From contig OX638333.1 of assembly GCA_951812895.1 (NCBI GenBank), positions 1,664,366 to 1,728,365 on the forward strand: a stretch of 64,000 nucleotides of DNA. The letters run 5' to 3'. How positions within the stretch are numbered: the stretch's first letter is position 1; the number at the start of each line of letters is the position of its first letter. Made by a program: the position numbers and the translations under genes. The DNA is from an uncultured Roseovarius sp. GTDB taxonomy: Bacteria > Pseudomonadota > Alphaproteobacteria > Rhodobacterales > Rhodobacteraceae. The notes under the pieces are model-generated. The model was given only the letters and a program-made list of their open reading frames with translations, was not told the origin of the DNA and ran no database searches. Positions 1 through 7,602 of this stretch are shown here, piece after piece.

Positions 1-1
1 C

Positions 2-952
2 GCGCACGCAGACCTGATCGCACAAGTAACAGGCAGACCTCTTCCAACGTCTCCAGGCCAACAAAGCCTCTATCTTCAGGCATATTCCAGCCAGCTGTTG
101 TTATTTGTCGGAATGTTAGAAGAAGCATCAGATGGCGATGCGTTTCCCAGAATGCGTTGGCCGGAAACTCAGGGCCGCTATGGATTCAATCGGCTTGCAA
201 TCGGATACTATCGTGAGGTTATTGCCGCAAAGCTCGATACCGAACTTTCTCGGATCAGTCGGGAACTCGAACTATTGAACGAAACACGGTGCGATGGAAG
301 TTTTGGCCGCACTGGTCAACGACCATACTATGAAGCTTGCCAACGCCCACCCGCCACGGGTCAGACGATCACCTGCTCCTGCGACATCATCGTACCAGGA
401 GTGTTTTTTGGGACTGATCTCTACTACGGCGCTCGAGGTTCAGTTTGCTCTGCAGCAGTACATTCCGGTGCCATTGGGCCGGCAGTGGCTGAAAATGGCC
501 GCATCTCATATCGCGGAATAGTAGAAGTCACTGGCACCCTCGGCTGCCCGTTTTATGTAAGCACCTCTCGCAATGGCTTTCGCTCAGATGCACAAAGCCA
601 ACGGGGACGCTCTTTCTTTTTTCCGATGACTCAACGAGGTTACTGTGACCAAAGGTACCGTCCACCAGAGGGGCAGTGGTATTGCCCAAGCCATTTTTCT
701 GATCTCGAAGGCTCTGATGCCTGTTATTGCGCGCCTATTGCTACAGAGAGTGGTGAAATTTTCGGGACTGATCTTTATACAGCCGATTCGACAATCTGTC
801 GCGCGGCTCGACACGCAGGCGTGGTGAACCATCGCGGAGGTTCTGTGACAATTATCGAAGCGGCGGTCAGGGATGAATTTTCCTCGAGCAGGCAAAACGA
901 CATTTCGTCACTTCAATGGTCACGAATGACCAGGACTTTCGGTTTTAGGTAA
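2..952 (+). CDS. LCCL-domain protein, 5' end outside window
   Basis: The reading frame is open from the first bases of the window and has no stop before 952, so the true start lies upstream and only about 317 C-terminal residues are visible. Counting from the TTG at 98, two similar segments appear at about residues 90-150 and 200-265. Each carries the LCCL hallmark FGTDLY, then a Cys, then AAxHxG (AAVHSGAI and AARHAGVV), followed by a Gly-rich strand. LCCL domains are small cysteine-containing folds best known from eukaryotic extracellular proteins and also present in bacterial secreted or periplasmic proteins; ligands are generally unknown. Six or more cysteines suggest an exported, oxidised protein, but any signal peptide would be outside the window. 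No enzymatic motif is visible. The family call is fairly sure; the function is not known. Confidence 0.75.
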   Translation, partial: AHADLIAQVTGRPLPTSPGQQSLYLQAYSSQLLLFVGMLEEASDGDAFPRMRWPETQGRYGFNRLAIGYYREVIAAKLDTELSRISRELELLNETRCDGSFGRTGQRPYYEACQRPPATGQTITCSCDIIVPGVFFGTDLYYGARGSVCSAAVHSGAIGPAVAENGRISYRGIVEVTGTLGCPFYVSTSRNGFRSDAQSQRGRSFFFPMTQRGYCDQRYRPPEGQWYCPSHFSDLEGSDACYCAPIATESGEIFGTDLYTADSTICRAARHAGVVNHRGGSVTIIEAAVRDEFSSSRQNDISSLQWSRMTRTFGFR

Positions 953-993
953 AATCAGACTGCAGTGCTAACCATTGTTCAGACGGCCAGACT

Positions 994-1440
994 CTAGCCG
1001 TCCTTCTCCAGTTTCATCCGCAATTCCCGCAGAACAGGCAGCGCTGCGCGGACCCGGTCTTCGCCCAGTTCCTCCACCACCTCGGAAATAACCGGCGCCA
1101 TTGCCGCCATCGCCGCATCGCGGGCCTTCAACCCCGCGGGGCTGATCGAAACCATCTTGCGCCGCGCATCATCCCAATCTGGTCGGACATGGATATATCC
1201 CGCCCACTCCAGCTTGTTCAGCGTGTTGGTCATCGCCCCCCGCGTCACGTGAAAGCTTTTGGCAAGCTGCGCGGGGCTGCGTTCCGCGGCAGAGCTGGCC
1301 AGCTGATTGAGCGCAGAAAAATGCGAAATTTCCATCCCCTTTGGCAACACCCGGCCCAACCGGCTGCGGATCAGCTGCTCATTGGTCAGGATTTCACTGA
1401 ACAACGTCACCGCCAGAGAAGTGTTTGATTTATCTGTCAT
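994..1440 (-). CDS. MarR-family transcriptional regulator
   Basis: A 148-residue protein of the usual MarR size. A winged helix-turn-helix occupies about residues 35-105: the recognition helix region contains SPAQLAKSFHVTRGAMTN, followed by a wing with the typical DDARRK sequence. N- and C-terminal helices should form the dimer interface. MarR proteins bind palindromic operators as dimers and usually respond to small aromatic or oxidising ligands. The start follows immediately after the stop of the nitrilase-family gene, so it is probably the last gene of comF-grxC-nitrilase-marR. Its target is not evident from this window; autoregulation of the operon is a reasonable inference. Confidence 0.9.
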   Translation of the reverse strand: MTDKSNTSLAVTLFSEILTNEQLIRSRLGRVLPKGMEISHFSALNQLASSAAERSPAQLAKSFHVTRGAMTNTLNKLEWAGYIHVRPDWDDARRKMVSISPAGLKARDAAMAAMAPVISEVVEELGEDRVRAALPVLRELRMKLEKDG

Positions 1441-2271
1441 TCAGGGCCGCTCAAACTGGTCACCATGCATAAGCGAAGGGATACGCTGACGTGCTTTTGC
1501 CACTTCGTCCATGTTCAGATCAATCATAATCATACCCGGCTCTGTTTCCCCATCGCCAAGTATATCCCCCCACGGCCCCACGGCCAGCGTCCGGCCATAG
1601 GTTTTACGTGCCGGTCCACGGCTCGCCCGATGCTGCCCGGTCTGTGCAGGGGCCAGCACATAACACCCGGTTTCAATTGCCCGGGCACGCAGCAAACTCT
1701 CCCAATGCGCGGCACCTGTGACAGGCGAAAATGCCGATGGCACGGTCAGCACCCCTGCCCCGGCCTGCGCCAATAAACGGTAAAGAATGGGGAACCGCAG
1801 GTCATAGCACACTGTCATCCCGATCCGCGCAAACCCGGCATCTGCCACCACGGCCCGGTCACCGGGCCGATATCCTGCCGATTCGCGATAAGATTCAGTG
1901 TCAGAGACCGTGACATCAAACATGTGGATTTTGTCATAATCCGCCACAATCGTCCCATTGGGATCAATCAAAAACGACCGGTTTGCGAACCGCCCGTCTT
2001 CATCCAGCGTTTTCAGCGCCAGTGACCCGATCAACAACCAGATACCGCATGCCTGCGCCTTGGCTTGCAATGCCAACAGCGTCGGATCATCGGCCTGATG
2101 ACACAACACCGCGCGCTGATGCGTCCGGCTGGCTGAAACGCAATTCGTCACTTCGGGCGTCAGAACAAACCCCGCACCCGCACCAACCGCCTGATCAATC
2201 AAATCAGAGGTTGTACAGATGTTTTCTTTCGGATCATCGCTGCTGTTTAGCTGAAGAAGGGCTGCTTTCAT
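1441..2271 (-). CDS. carbon-nitrogen hydrolase (Nit2/omega-amidase-like)
   Basis: A 276-residue cytoplasmic nitrilase-superfamily enzyme. The catalytic triad can be placed at Glu40 (LTPEVTN), Lys114 (DKIHMFDV) and Cys155 (TVCYDLRFP). The pattern and length fit the Nit1/Nit2 branch, which hydrolyses omega-amides of alpha-keto acids or deaminated glutathione rather than nitriles. The start overlaps the grxC stop by four bases (ATGA), which implies translational coupling with glutaredoxin. That pairing agrees with a role in glutathione or amide repair metabolism. The exact substrate cannot be read from sequence. Confidence 0.93.
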   Translation of the reverse strand: MKAALLQLNSSDDPKENICTTSDLIDQAVGAGAGFVLTPEVTNCVSASRTHQRAVLCHQADDPTLLALQAKAQACGIWLLIGSLALKTLDEDGRFANRSFLIDPNGTIVADYDKIHMFDVTVSDTESYRESAGYRPGDRAVVADAGFARIGMTVCYDLRFPILYRLLAQAGAGVLTVPSAFSPVTGAAHWESLLRARAIETGCYVLAPAQTGQHRASRGPARKTYGRTLAVGPWGDILGDGETEPGMIMIDLNMDEVAKARQRIPSLMHGDQFERP

Positions 2272-2525
2272 GCAGCCAATAATGCATCCAGCTTGCCCGC
2301 CCGCTCAAGTGCATAAAGTTCATCACAGCCGCCAACATGATCGGTGCCGATGAAAATCTGCGGCACGGTCCGCCCGCCACGGGCGCGTTTGATCATCTCG
2401 GCCTTGCGCCCCGGGCTGGTCAGAACATTGACTTCTGAAAATTTCACGCCCTTTTGATCCAGCAATCGCTTGGCTGCATGGCAAAACCCACAAAGTGGTG
2501 ACGTATAGATTTCAACAGGTTTCAT
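2268..2525 (-). CDS. grxC: glutaredoxin 3
   Basis: An 85-residue glutaredoxin with the redox motif Cys12-Gly-Phe-Cys15 near the N-terminus, the cis-proline segment TVPQIF, and the GGCDEL glutathione-binding motif. It should reduce disulfides and glutathione-protein mixed disulfides in the cytosol using glutathione. The active site CGFC differs from the common CPYC but keeps both cysteines. The start MKPVEIYTS is chosen because upstream residues in frame do not resemble the family and the 85-residue length matches GrxC. It lies 28 bp after comF and overlaps the following hydrolase gene by four bases. Confidence 0.95.
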   Translation of the reverse strand: MKPVEIYTSPLCGFCHAAKRLLDQKGVKFSEVNVLTSPGRKAEMIKRARGGRTVPQIFIGTDHVGGCDELYALERAGKLDALLAA

Positions 2526-2553
2526 CGTGTTTCCCTCAAAACTCGACGTGCAT

Positions 2554-3285
2554 CTAATCATCCCGGGCCACACGCGCCAGTACCAGAATTCTAACATTTT
2601 CGGCATCAGCGCTGTAACAGGCCTGCGTCGCAGCAGACAGGGTCGCACCGGATGTCATGACATCATCAATCAACAGCACCGTCTTGCCACTGATCTGTTT
2701 CCAATATCTTGGATTGGGCACAATCGCCTCTTGCAGCGTTTCATACCGGCCCTCATAGCTCATCCCGTCCAGTGACTGCGTTCTTTTCCGGCGAATCAGC
2801 AGATCAGGAATGCTCCGACCCCCAACATGCCCACACACCGCCTGTCCCAACAGCGCGGCCTGATTAAACCGTCGTCGCAACATCCGCGACCAGTGCAACG
2901 GAACTGGTGCAACAATCATCCCTTCCTGCACCAAAGGCGCGGCTGCGCGTGCCATCCACAAAGCAGCCGGGCGGACAATGTCATGACGATCCCCGTGTTT
3001 AAGCGCCAGAACCAGCTTTCGCGCATTATCCCGATACATCAGCGCGGCCCGTCCCATACCCCATGGCCGGGCGGTTTTCAGGCAATCATCACAAAACTCC
3101 TCGGTTCCCCTGTCTTCTCCGGGCAATGGGACACCACAAAAGGTACAGCACAAGCCGGACACAAACGGTGTTTCTCGCCAACACGGGCCACACAGGCCAA
3201 AATCACTATCCACCTGCGTTCCGCACAACGTGCAGCGCGGCGGATAGATCAGGTGCAAAGCCGTTTGAATTGCCCTTACCGCCAT
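2554..3285 (-). CDS. comF: ComF-family phosphoribosyltransferase-like protein
   Basis: A 243-residue protein with two parts: an N-terminal cysteine-rich zinc-ribbon segment (YPPRCTLCG, LCGPC, CTFCG, FCDDC) and a C-terminal type I phosphoribosyltransferase fold carrying the PRPP motif LLIDDVMTSGATL. ComF/GntX proteins are linked to DNA uptake and recombination in naturally competent bacteria; the biochemical reaction is unsettled. The start at MAVRAIQTALHLIYPP is preferred because upstream in-frame codons run into the divergent methyltransferase gene. It heads the comF-grxC-nitrilase-marR set. Only 15 bp separate its start from the opposite gene at 3301, so the promoters must lie partly within the neighbouring coding sequences. 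Confidence 0.92.
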   Translation of the reverse strand: MAVRAIQTALHLIYPPRCTLCGTQVDSDFGLCGPCWRETPFVSGLCCTFCGVPLPGEDRGTEEFCDDCLKTARPWGMGRAALMYRDNARKLVLALKHGDRHDIVRPAALWMARAAAPLVQEGMIVAPVPLHWSRMLRRRFNQAALLGQAVCGHVGGRSIPDLLIRRKRTQSLDGMSYEGRYETLQEAIVPNPRYWKQISGKTVLLIDDVMTSGATLSAATQACYSADAENVRILVLARVARDD

Positions 3286-3300
3286 CCTATTGTCGCCACC

Positions 3301-4116
3301 ATGTCGACCCCCCTGACCGATCGAAATGCTCTCATCCGAAACCGCCGCCGGGCCCTGTTGGACCCGGTGATGTTTCTGCACGAGGCCGCCGTTGACGAAT
3401 TCAAGGATCGGCTCGAACTGATTAAGAAATCCTTTACGTCTATCGCGGTTGTCTCAGGATATCCCGATTGGTGGCGCATGGCTTTTCCCGATGCACTGCA
3501 TGTTTCGGACGATGAAATACTGACGCTGGAGGAAGGGTCCTGTGATCTGGTTTTGCACGCGATGTGCCTGCACTGGGCCAACGATCCTGTAGGCCAGATG
3601 ATTCAGGTGCGGCGCGCGCTCCGGCCAGACGGCGCGTTTCTTGGCATTTTCCCCGGCGGTCAGACACTAAACGAACTACGCATCTCTCTGGCACAGGCCG
3701 AATCGGATATTCGCGGGGGCTTGTCTCCGAGGATTGTACCCATGGGCGAGATTCGCGAACTCGGGGCATTGTTGCAACGTGCCGGATTTGCCTTGCCTGT
3801 TGCCGATAGTGTGCCATTGAAAACCTCCTACGCCTCCCCGCTCCATCTGATGCGAGAGTTGAGATTTATGGGCGAGGCGAATGTCCTTTCCCGCCGCGCC
3901 CGCCACTTTTGTCGGCGCGACCTGCTCATACGGGCCTGTGAAATCTACGCGAGCGAATTCAAAGATGGCGCTGACCGGATCAGGGCCACCTTTGATCTGA
4001 TCGTTCTCACCGGTTGGTCGCCCGATGAAAGCCAGCCCAAACCACTGCGCCCGGGATCGGCATCTTCTCGGCTCGCCGATGTACTTGGCACTACTGAAAA
4101 TCCGCTCAAAGATTGA
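3301..4116 (+). CDS. SAM-dependent methyltransferase-fold protein, BioC/NDUFAF5-like
   Basis: A 271-residue protein with a class I methyltransferase core. The DLVLHAMCLHWANDP segment (about residues 80-95) corresponds to the post-motif region of the BioC family. The overall pattern (MSTPLTDRNALIRNRRRAL, then LHEAAVDEF) is that of alphaproteobacterial relatives of mitochondrial NDUFAF5, a complex I assembly factor that hydroxylates an arginine. Motif I (normally GxGxG) is degenerate here: the stretch IAVVSGYPDW replaces it, so classical SAM-dependent methyl transfer is uncertain. A longer frame reaches upstream but is antisense to comF and unlike the family. It is followed by hemH after a 59-bp gap on the same strand. 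Confidence 0.85.
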   Translation: MSTPLTDRNALIRNRRRALLDPVMFLHEAAVDEFKDRLELIKKSFTSIAVVSGYPDWWRMAFPDALHVSDDEILTLEEGSCDLVLHAMCLHWANDPVGQMIQVRRALRPDGAFLGIFPGGQTLNELRISLAQAESDIRGGLSPRIVPMGEIRELGALLQRAGFALPVADSVPLKTSYASPLHLMRELRFMGEANVLSRRARHFCRRDLLIRACEIYASEFKDGADRIRATFDLIVLTGWSPDESQPKPLRPGSASSRLADVLGTTENPLKD

Positions 4117-4175
4117 CCTGACAGATTTGGCCGCTATGTCGGTGCCTGACCCAGTTAATCAAGGAATCTGTTCTG

Positions 4176-5228
4176 ATGTCATCTGCCACGCGCCCGATTC
4201 ACGCTCCTGCGGAACATCCGGCAATACCATCTGCGAAGACCGGTATTCTTCTATCCAATCTGGGCACACCGGATCACTACGATTATTGGTCCATGCGTCG
4301 CTACTTGAACGAATTTCTGTCCGACCGGCGCGTGATTGATTACAGCCCCTGGAAATGGCAACCTTTGTTGCAGCTGATCATTCTGACCAAACGCCCGTTC
4401 AGCAGCGGCAAGGCCTATAAATCGATCTGGAATACCGAGCGGGATGAAAGCCCGCTGATGACCATAACCCGCGACCAAACCGAAAAACTGTCCACACAGC
4501 TACGCGAGCGGTATGGCGATTCAGTCATGGTCGACTTCAGCATGCGCTACGGCAATCCGTCTATCCAATCGAAGGTGCGGAAAATGACAGAAGCGGGATG
4601 TACCCGCATTCTGTTCTTTCCGCTCTATCCGCATTACGCAGGTGCTACTTCGGCCACAGCCAATGATGCGTTCTTTCGCGCGCTGATGAAGGAAACCCGG
4701 CAGCCCACTGCGCGCGTTGTCGAACCCCATTTTGAGCACCCCTCCTATATCGACGCGCTTGCCCAGTCGGTCGAGACGAAATATGCAGAGCTTTCAGAGC
4801 GCCCCGATATTCTGGTTGTATCCTATCACGGCATGCCAAAGCGCTACCTGATGCAGGGCGATCCGTATCATTGCCAATGTCAGAAAAACACACGCCTGCT
4901 GAAAGAGCGGTTGGGCTGGCAGGACACTGAGATCAAGACCACCTTTCAATCTGTCTTTGGGCCCGAAGAATGGCTGCGCCCCTACACCGTGGAAGAGGTT
5001 GCGCGACTGGCACGGGAAGATGGCAAGAAAAACATTGCCGTGATCGCGCCGGCCTTTTCCTCCGATTGCATCGAAACGCTGGAAGAGATCAACGAAGAAA
5101 TCCGCGAAAGCTTTGAGGAGGCCGGAGGAGAGAAATTTACCTACATCCCCTGCCTCAATGACCAGCCTGCCCATATTTCCGCGTTGACGGAAATCGTGGA
5201 GGCGAACCTCAAGGGCTGGCTTGATTAA
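4176..5228 (+). CDS. hemH: ferrochelatase
   Basis: A 350-residue enzyme that inserts ferrous iron into protoporphyrin IX to make protoheme, the last step of heme synthesis, normally at the inner face of the membrane. The catalytic histidine is His218 in SYHGMP, followed by GDPYHCQC. The conserved acidic residue is Glu300 in FSSDCIETLEEI. NLGTPD near residue 28 and FFPLYPHYAGATSATA near 147 are further family motifs. The N-terminal 20 residues are not conserved, so a slightly later start is possible. The window also holds hemJ (41.2 kb) and hemW (32.8 kb). Confidence 0.97.
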   Translation: MSSATRPIHAPAEHPAIPSAKTGILLSNLGTPDHYDYWSMRRYLNEFLSDRRVIDYSPWKWQPLLQLIILTKRPFSSGKAYKSIWNTERDESPLMTITRDQTEKLSTQLRERYGDSVMVDFSMRYGNPSIQSKVRKMTEAGCTRILFFPLYPHYAGATSATANDAFFRALMKETRQPTARVVEPHFEHPSYIDALAQSVETKYAELSERPDILVVSYHGMPKRYLMQGDPYHCQCQKNTRLLKERLGWQDTEIKTTFQSVFGPEEWLRPYTVEEVARLAREDGKKNIAVIAPAFSSDCIETLEEINEEIRESFEEAGGEKFTYIPCLNDQPAHISALTEIVEANLKGWLD

Positions 5229-5239
5229 CGTTTTCCGAA

Positions 5240-5343
5240 CGGCCTGTTAAGGATTTTACGCAACGGCTTTGCCGCACTGCGGCGGTGTACGGGGGGTGTA
5301 CGTATGTCACCCCCTGTTTTGGGTGCAAATTGCTGCGTTAACG
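5240..5343. repeat. dispersed intergenic hairpin element, copy 1
   Basis: About 104 bp that match a second place in the window (62756-62869). Shared parts in order: CGGCCTGTTAA at the left edge; CGGTGTACGGGGGGTGTAC (5283-5301, identical in both); a hairpin with stem GGGGGTG (5292-5298) and CACCCCC (5308-5314) around a nine-base loop; GCAAAT; and GTTAACG at the right edge. Both copies lie between the 3' ends of converging genes, here hemH and the small membrane protein gene. No coding potential was seen. It could be a transcription barrier, a protein-binding site or a miniature repeat. Confidence 0.7.
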
Positions 5344-5362
5344 TAATGAGCTTCGCAAAAGA

Positions 5363-5390
5363 AAAAGGCAGTGGAAAACCACTGCCTTTT
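5363..5390. terminator. bidirectional rho-independent terminator
   Basis: A perfect 12-bp inverted repeat, AAAAGGCAGTGG (5363-5374) and CCACTGCCTTTT (5379-5390), around an AAAA loop. The outer A and T runs give a U-tract on either strand. It lies between the converging hemH and the small membrane protein gene, closest to the latter (26 bp after its stop), and should terminate transcription from both sides. Confidence 0.9.
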
Positions 5391-5415
5391 CTTAAATTCT
5401 GGTCGTCCGACTAAA

Positions 5416-5604
5416 TTAGTCAGCTGCAACAACTGCCGCAACAACTGCGATCAGAAGCAGTGGAACCCAGATACCTGCCGAAGAAGAGCTTGCTGCAGTA
5501 TCTTCAACGATAACTACCGGCTCAACAATCGGATCTTCCAGCGTGCCGGCGAAACCAGCGGATGCTGCGGCGGTGAACGCCGCTGCGAGAACGAGTTTTT
5601 TCAT
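5416..5604 (-). CDS. small exported or membrane protein, unknown function
   Basis: A 62-residue protein. Residues 1-20 look like a signal peptide (MKKLVLAAAFTAAASAGFAG, cleavage near 19). An acidic, Ser-rich linker (VEDTAASSSS) follows, then a hydrophobic C-terminal helix (about residues 42-61, VPLLLIAVVAAVVAA) ending in Asp. The start is set by a strong ribosome binding site, GGAGG at 5610-5614, six bases before the ATG. With its own strong terminator downstream it is probably a monocistronic, well-expressed gene. I do not recognise a named family. The layout suggests a small inner-membrane protein whose linker faces the periplasm. Confidence 0.8.
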   Translation of the reverse strand: MKKLVLAAAFTAAASAGFAGTLEDPIVEPVVIVEDTAASSSSAGIWVPLLLIAVVAAVVAAD

Positions 5605-5741
5605 ATTATCCTCCAGATTTGGCCCGGCGTAACAAAACGACAAGCACCCAAGACTTACCTCGTGGCGGTTTTCTAACCAGCTATAGAAGCAGATTGCAAA
5701 CGCAACTTCGGGTCAGTTGCCACGAAATGGACGATTTTTCG

Positions 5742-6344
5742 TCAAATAAGCAACACTTGGGTGCCAACCTGCGCCCGGCCGAACAGTTCAGCAATGTGTT
5801 CGTTGTAAAGACCGATGCAACCATTCGACGATCTGCGCCCAATTTTGCGCGTGTCGTGGGTGCCGTGTATCCGGTAATAGGTCCAGCTCAGATAAAGCGC
5901 ATGCGTTCCCAACGGGTTATCCGGACCCGGCGGCACATAGGGTGGCCAGTCCGGGTTCCGCTTGAGCATCGAAGGTGTCGGGCGCCAGTCCGGCCCCTCA
6001 ACCTTGCGCACAATTTTCGTTCTGCCTCGGCGGGTAAGATCCTCACTCAACGGAACACTAGATGGGTAAAGCTTGTAGGTCTGTCCATCTTCGCTCCAGT
6101 AGTGCAACGCACGCGATGAGATATCGACCAGAATCGCCCCTTTCTTCAGGTTCGAGAAATACGGCTGCCAATCCAGCGCCCGGAAACTGGAAATGTTCCT
6201 GCGAACGGTTTGAGTGATTTCACCTTCAATCTCTACAGTGCCATCGCCATCGACATCCTGCGCCAGCGCTGGCATACCAACCACCGCTGCAGAACCAGCC
6301 AAAAAGGTCCGTCGGCTAAAGCGGTTTTGCAGTTTGAAATCCAT
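5742..6344 (-). CDS. L,D-transpeptidase (YkuD family), Tat-exported
   Basis: A 200-residue periplasmic enzyme. The N-terminus carries a twin-arginine motif, SRRTFLAG, followed by a hydrophobic stretch ending in ALAQ. The YkuD catalytic domain occupies roughly residues 75-200. The conserved motif is RIHGTHD, then RRSSNGCIGL with the catalytic Cys. Such enzymes make 3-3 cross-links in peptidoglycan or attach proteins to it. ATG at 6344 is preferred over a TTG at 6380 because AGGAG sits at the right distance. It is divergent from the CAP lipoprotein gene at 6512. Tat export of an L,D-transpeptidase is seen in this bacterial group but is not the general rule. Confidence 0.93.
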   Translation of the reverse strand: MDFKLQNRFSRRTFLAGSAAVVGMPALAQDVDGDGTVEIEGEITQTVRRNISSFRALDWQPYFSNLKKGAILVDISSRALHYWSEDGQTYKLYPSSVPLSEDLTRRGRTKIVRKVEGPDWRPTPSMLKRNPDWPPYVPPGPDNPLGTHALYLSWTYYRIHGTHDTRKIGRRSSNGCIGLYNEHIAELFGRAQVGTQVLLI

Positions 6345-6511
6345 TTCTTGCTCCTGTTCCCGAAATTCGAGTTTTGCCAAAACATATTGCGCGAAAGACG
6401 CAGTCGCAATTCAAACAATCGTCAACTGGCAGACTAACGCGCAACTGGGTTTGAATCGCAACGCTACGCGCGATAGAGGAATGGAAACAGTTTATTGGGG
6501 TACTGCCTTAA

Positions 6512-7042
6512 ATGATACGTCTCATCGGATTGATGCTCTCTGCACTTCTTGTGCTTTCTGCCTGTACGCCAACATCGACAGGAACTGCACTTGGGCCTGA
6601 CGGAAAACCCCTGCCGCGTCTCTATCGCATTCGTTCCGGCGACACTGCCAAGATACAGTTCCGCATGCTTGATTCTGTCAACACACTGCGCGAGGCAGCG
6701 GAACTACCTCCAGTACAACTTAACGCGCAACTGAACGCCGCTGCCGCGACCCATTCCCGTGATATGTCGATCCAGAACCGGCCCTGGCATTTTGGATCTG
6801 ACGGATCGTCACCTATAGATCGCGTAGCACGTGTTGGATACCAAGGTGCTCTTGTCGGAGAGGCCATCTCGGAAACCTATGAAACTGAATTGGAAACGCT
6901 GGCCGCATGGATGGAAGAGCCAAGCACCCGTGGGGTAATCCTATCGCCAGAAGCGGCAGATTTGGGGTTTGCCTGGTTGCAGGAAGACAATGGCAAAATC
7001 TGGTGGACGATGGTTTTGGGCACCAGATATTCAGGGCTTTAG
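6512..7042 (+). CDS. CAP/SCP-domain lipoprotein
   Basis: A 176-residue protein with a lipoprotein signal peptide; the lipobox is LSAC with Cys18. The CAP (cysteine-rich secretory/antigen 5/PR-1) domain covers about residues 50-175 and shows the conserved pattern LNAAAATHSRDM, then WHFGSDGSS, then GENIS-like VGEAIS. Bacterial CAP proteins are secreted or envelope-associated and poorly understood; some bind peptidoglycan or lipids. It sits between two L,D-transpeptidase genes and its 3' end overlaps the second one (convergent, 12 bp). That suggests a cell-wall role, but this is inference from position. Confidence 0.9.
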   Translation: MIRLIGLMLSALLVLSACTPTSTGTALGPDGKPLPRLYRIRSGDTAKIQFRMLDSVNTLREAAELPPVQLNAQLNAAAATHSRDMSIQNRPWHFGSDGSSPIDRVARVGYQGALVGEAISETYETELETLAAWMEEPSTRGVILSPEAADLGFAWLQEDNGKIWWTMVLGTRYSGL

Positions 7043-7528
7043 GCTGATCGGCGTTCCGTTTTTCACCATCGCGTAAATCCTTTCCATCTCGCGATTTTTC
7101 ACAGAGATGCAGCCAGCTGTCCAATCAGGACCAGTCCCGCTTTTCTTGTTTGGCTTACCGTGGATAAAAATATCGCCACCGGGGCTTTTCCCCAGGGCCA
7201 GCGCTCGCGCTCTGTCTTGTGCATTTGGATAAGAGATCCCGAGTGAGAGATGAAAATCACTGTTCGGGTTGCGGCGGTCAATTATGTATTCACCTTCGGG
7301 CGTTTTACCGTCACCTTCGATTTGCTTGTGACCCAAGGGCGCAAATCCAAGTTCGATATTATAAGATTTCAGCACCTTGTCATGATGCATCAGGTACATC
7401 TTGCGATCGCCTTTTTCGACAATCACCCGCGTGACTGCGGGTCCGTTGTATGTCTTGAACTTTGAACTGCTGCAGCTTGCGATACCCATCGCTAATATTG
7501 CCATGGCCAGAAACTTTAGAAATTTCAT
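7031..7528 (-). CDS. L,D-transpeptidase (YkuD family) lipoprotein
   Basis: A 165-residue protein with a lipobox GIASC (Cys19) and a YkuD domain at about residues 34-163. The catalytic motif is IFIHGKPN, then DWTAGCISV with the catalytic Cys. It should act on peptidoglycan from the outer or inner membrane face of the periplasm. Compared with the other L,D-transpeptidase at 5742 it is shorter, lipid-anchored and Sec-exported, so the two are not recent duplicates. Its 3' end overlaps the CAP gene by 12 bp. No partner gene follows on the same strand. Confidence 0.93.
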   Translation of the reverse strand: MKFLKFLAMAILAMGIASCSSSKFKTYNGPAVTRVIVEKGDRKMYLMHHDKVLKSYNIELGFAPLGHKQIEGDGKTPEGEYIIDRRNPNSDFHLSLGISYPNAQDRARALALGKSPGGDIFIHGKPNKKSGTGPDWTAGCISVKNREMERIYAMVKNGTPISLKP

Positions 7529-7602
7529 TATTCAAATCCTGCTCAACCCTGTTTAATTCTTACTCTGCAACTGATGGCTTGGAACAGGTTTAATTAGCGT
7601 GT

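Noticed and set aside
584-895. Minus-strand open frame of 103 codons within the LCCL gene
   Set aside because: No similarity to a known family and no ribosome binding site; the plus-strand frame carries recognisable domains.
1242-1252. GTCACGTGAAA, resembling half of a parS site
   Set aside because: Only the core CACGTGAAA is shared; the left arm TGTTT is missing, and it lies in the marR coding sequence far from parAB.
2827-3300. Upstream extension of the methyltransferase frame by 158 residues
   Set aside because: It is antisense to comF, Arg/His/Pro-rich and unlike the family; the domain begins at 3301.
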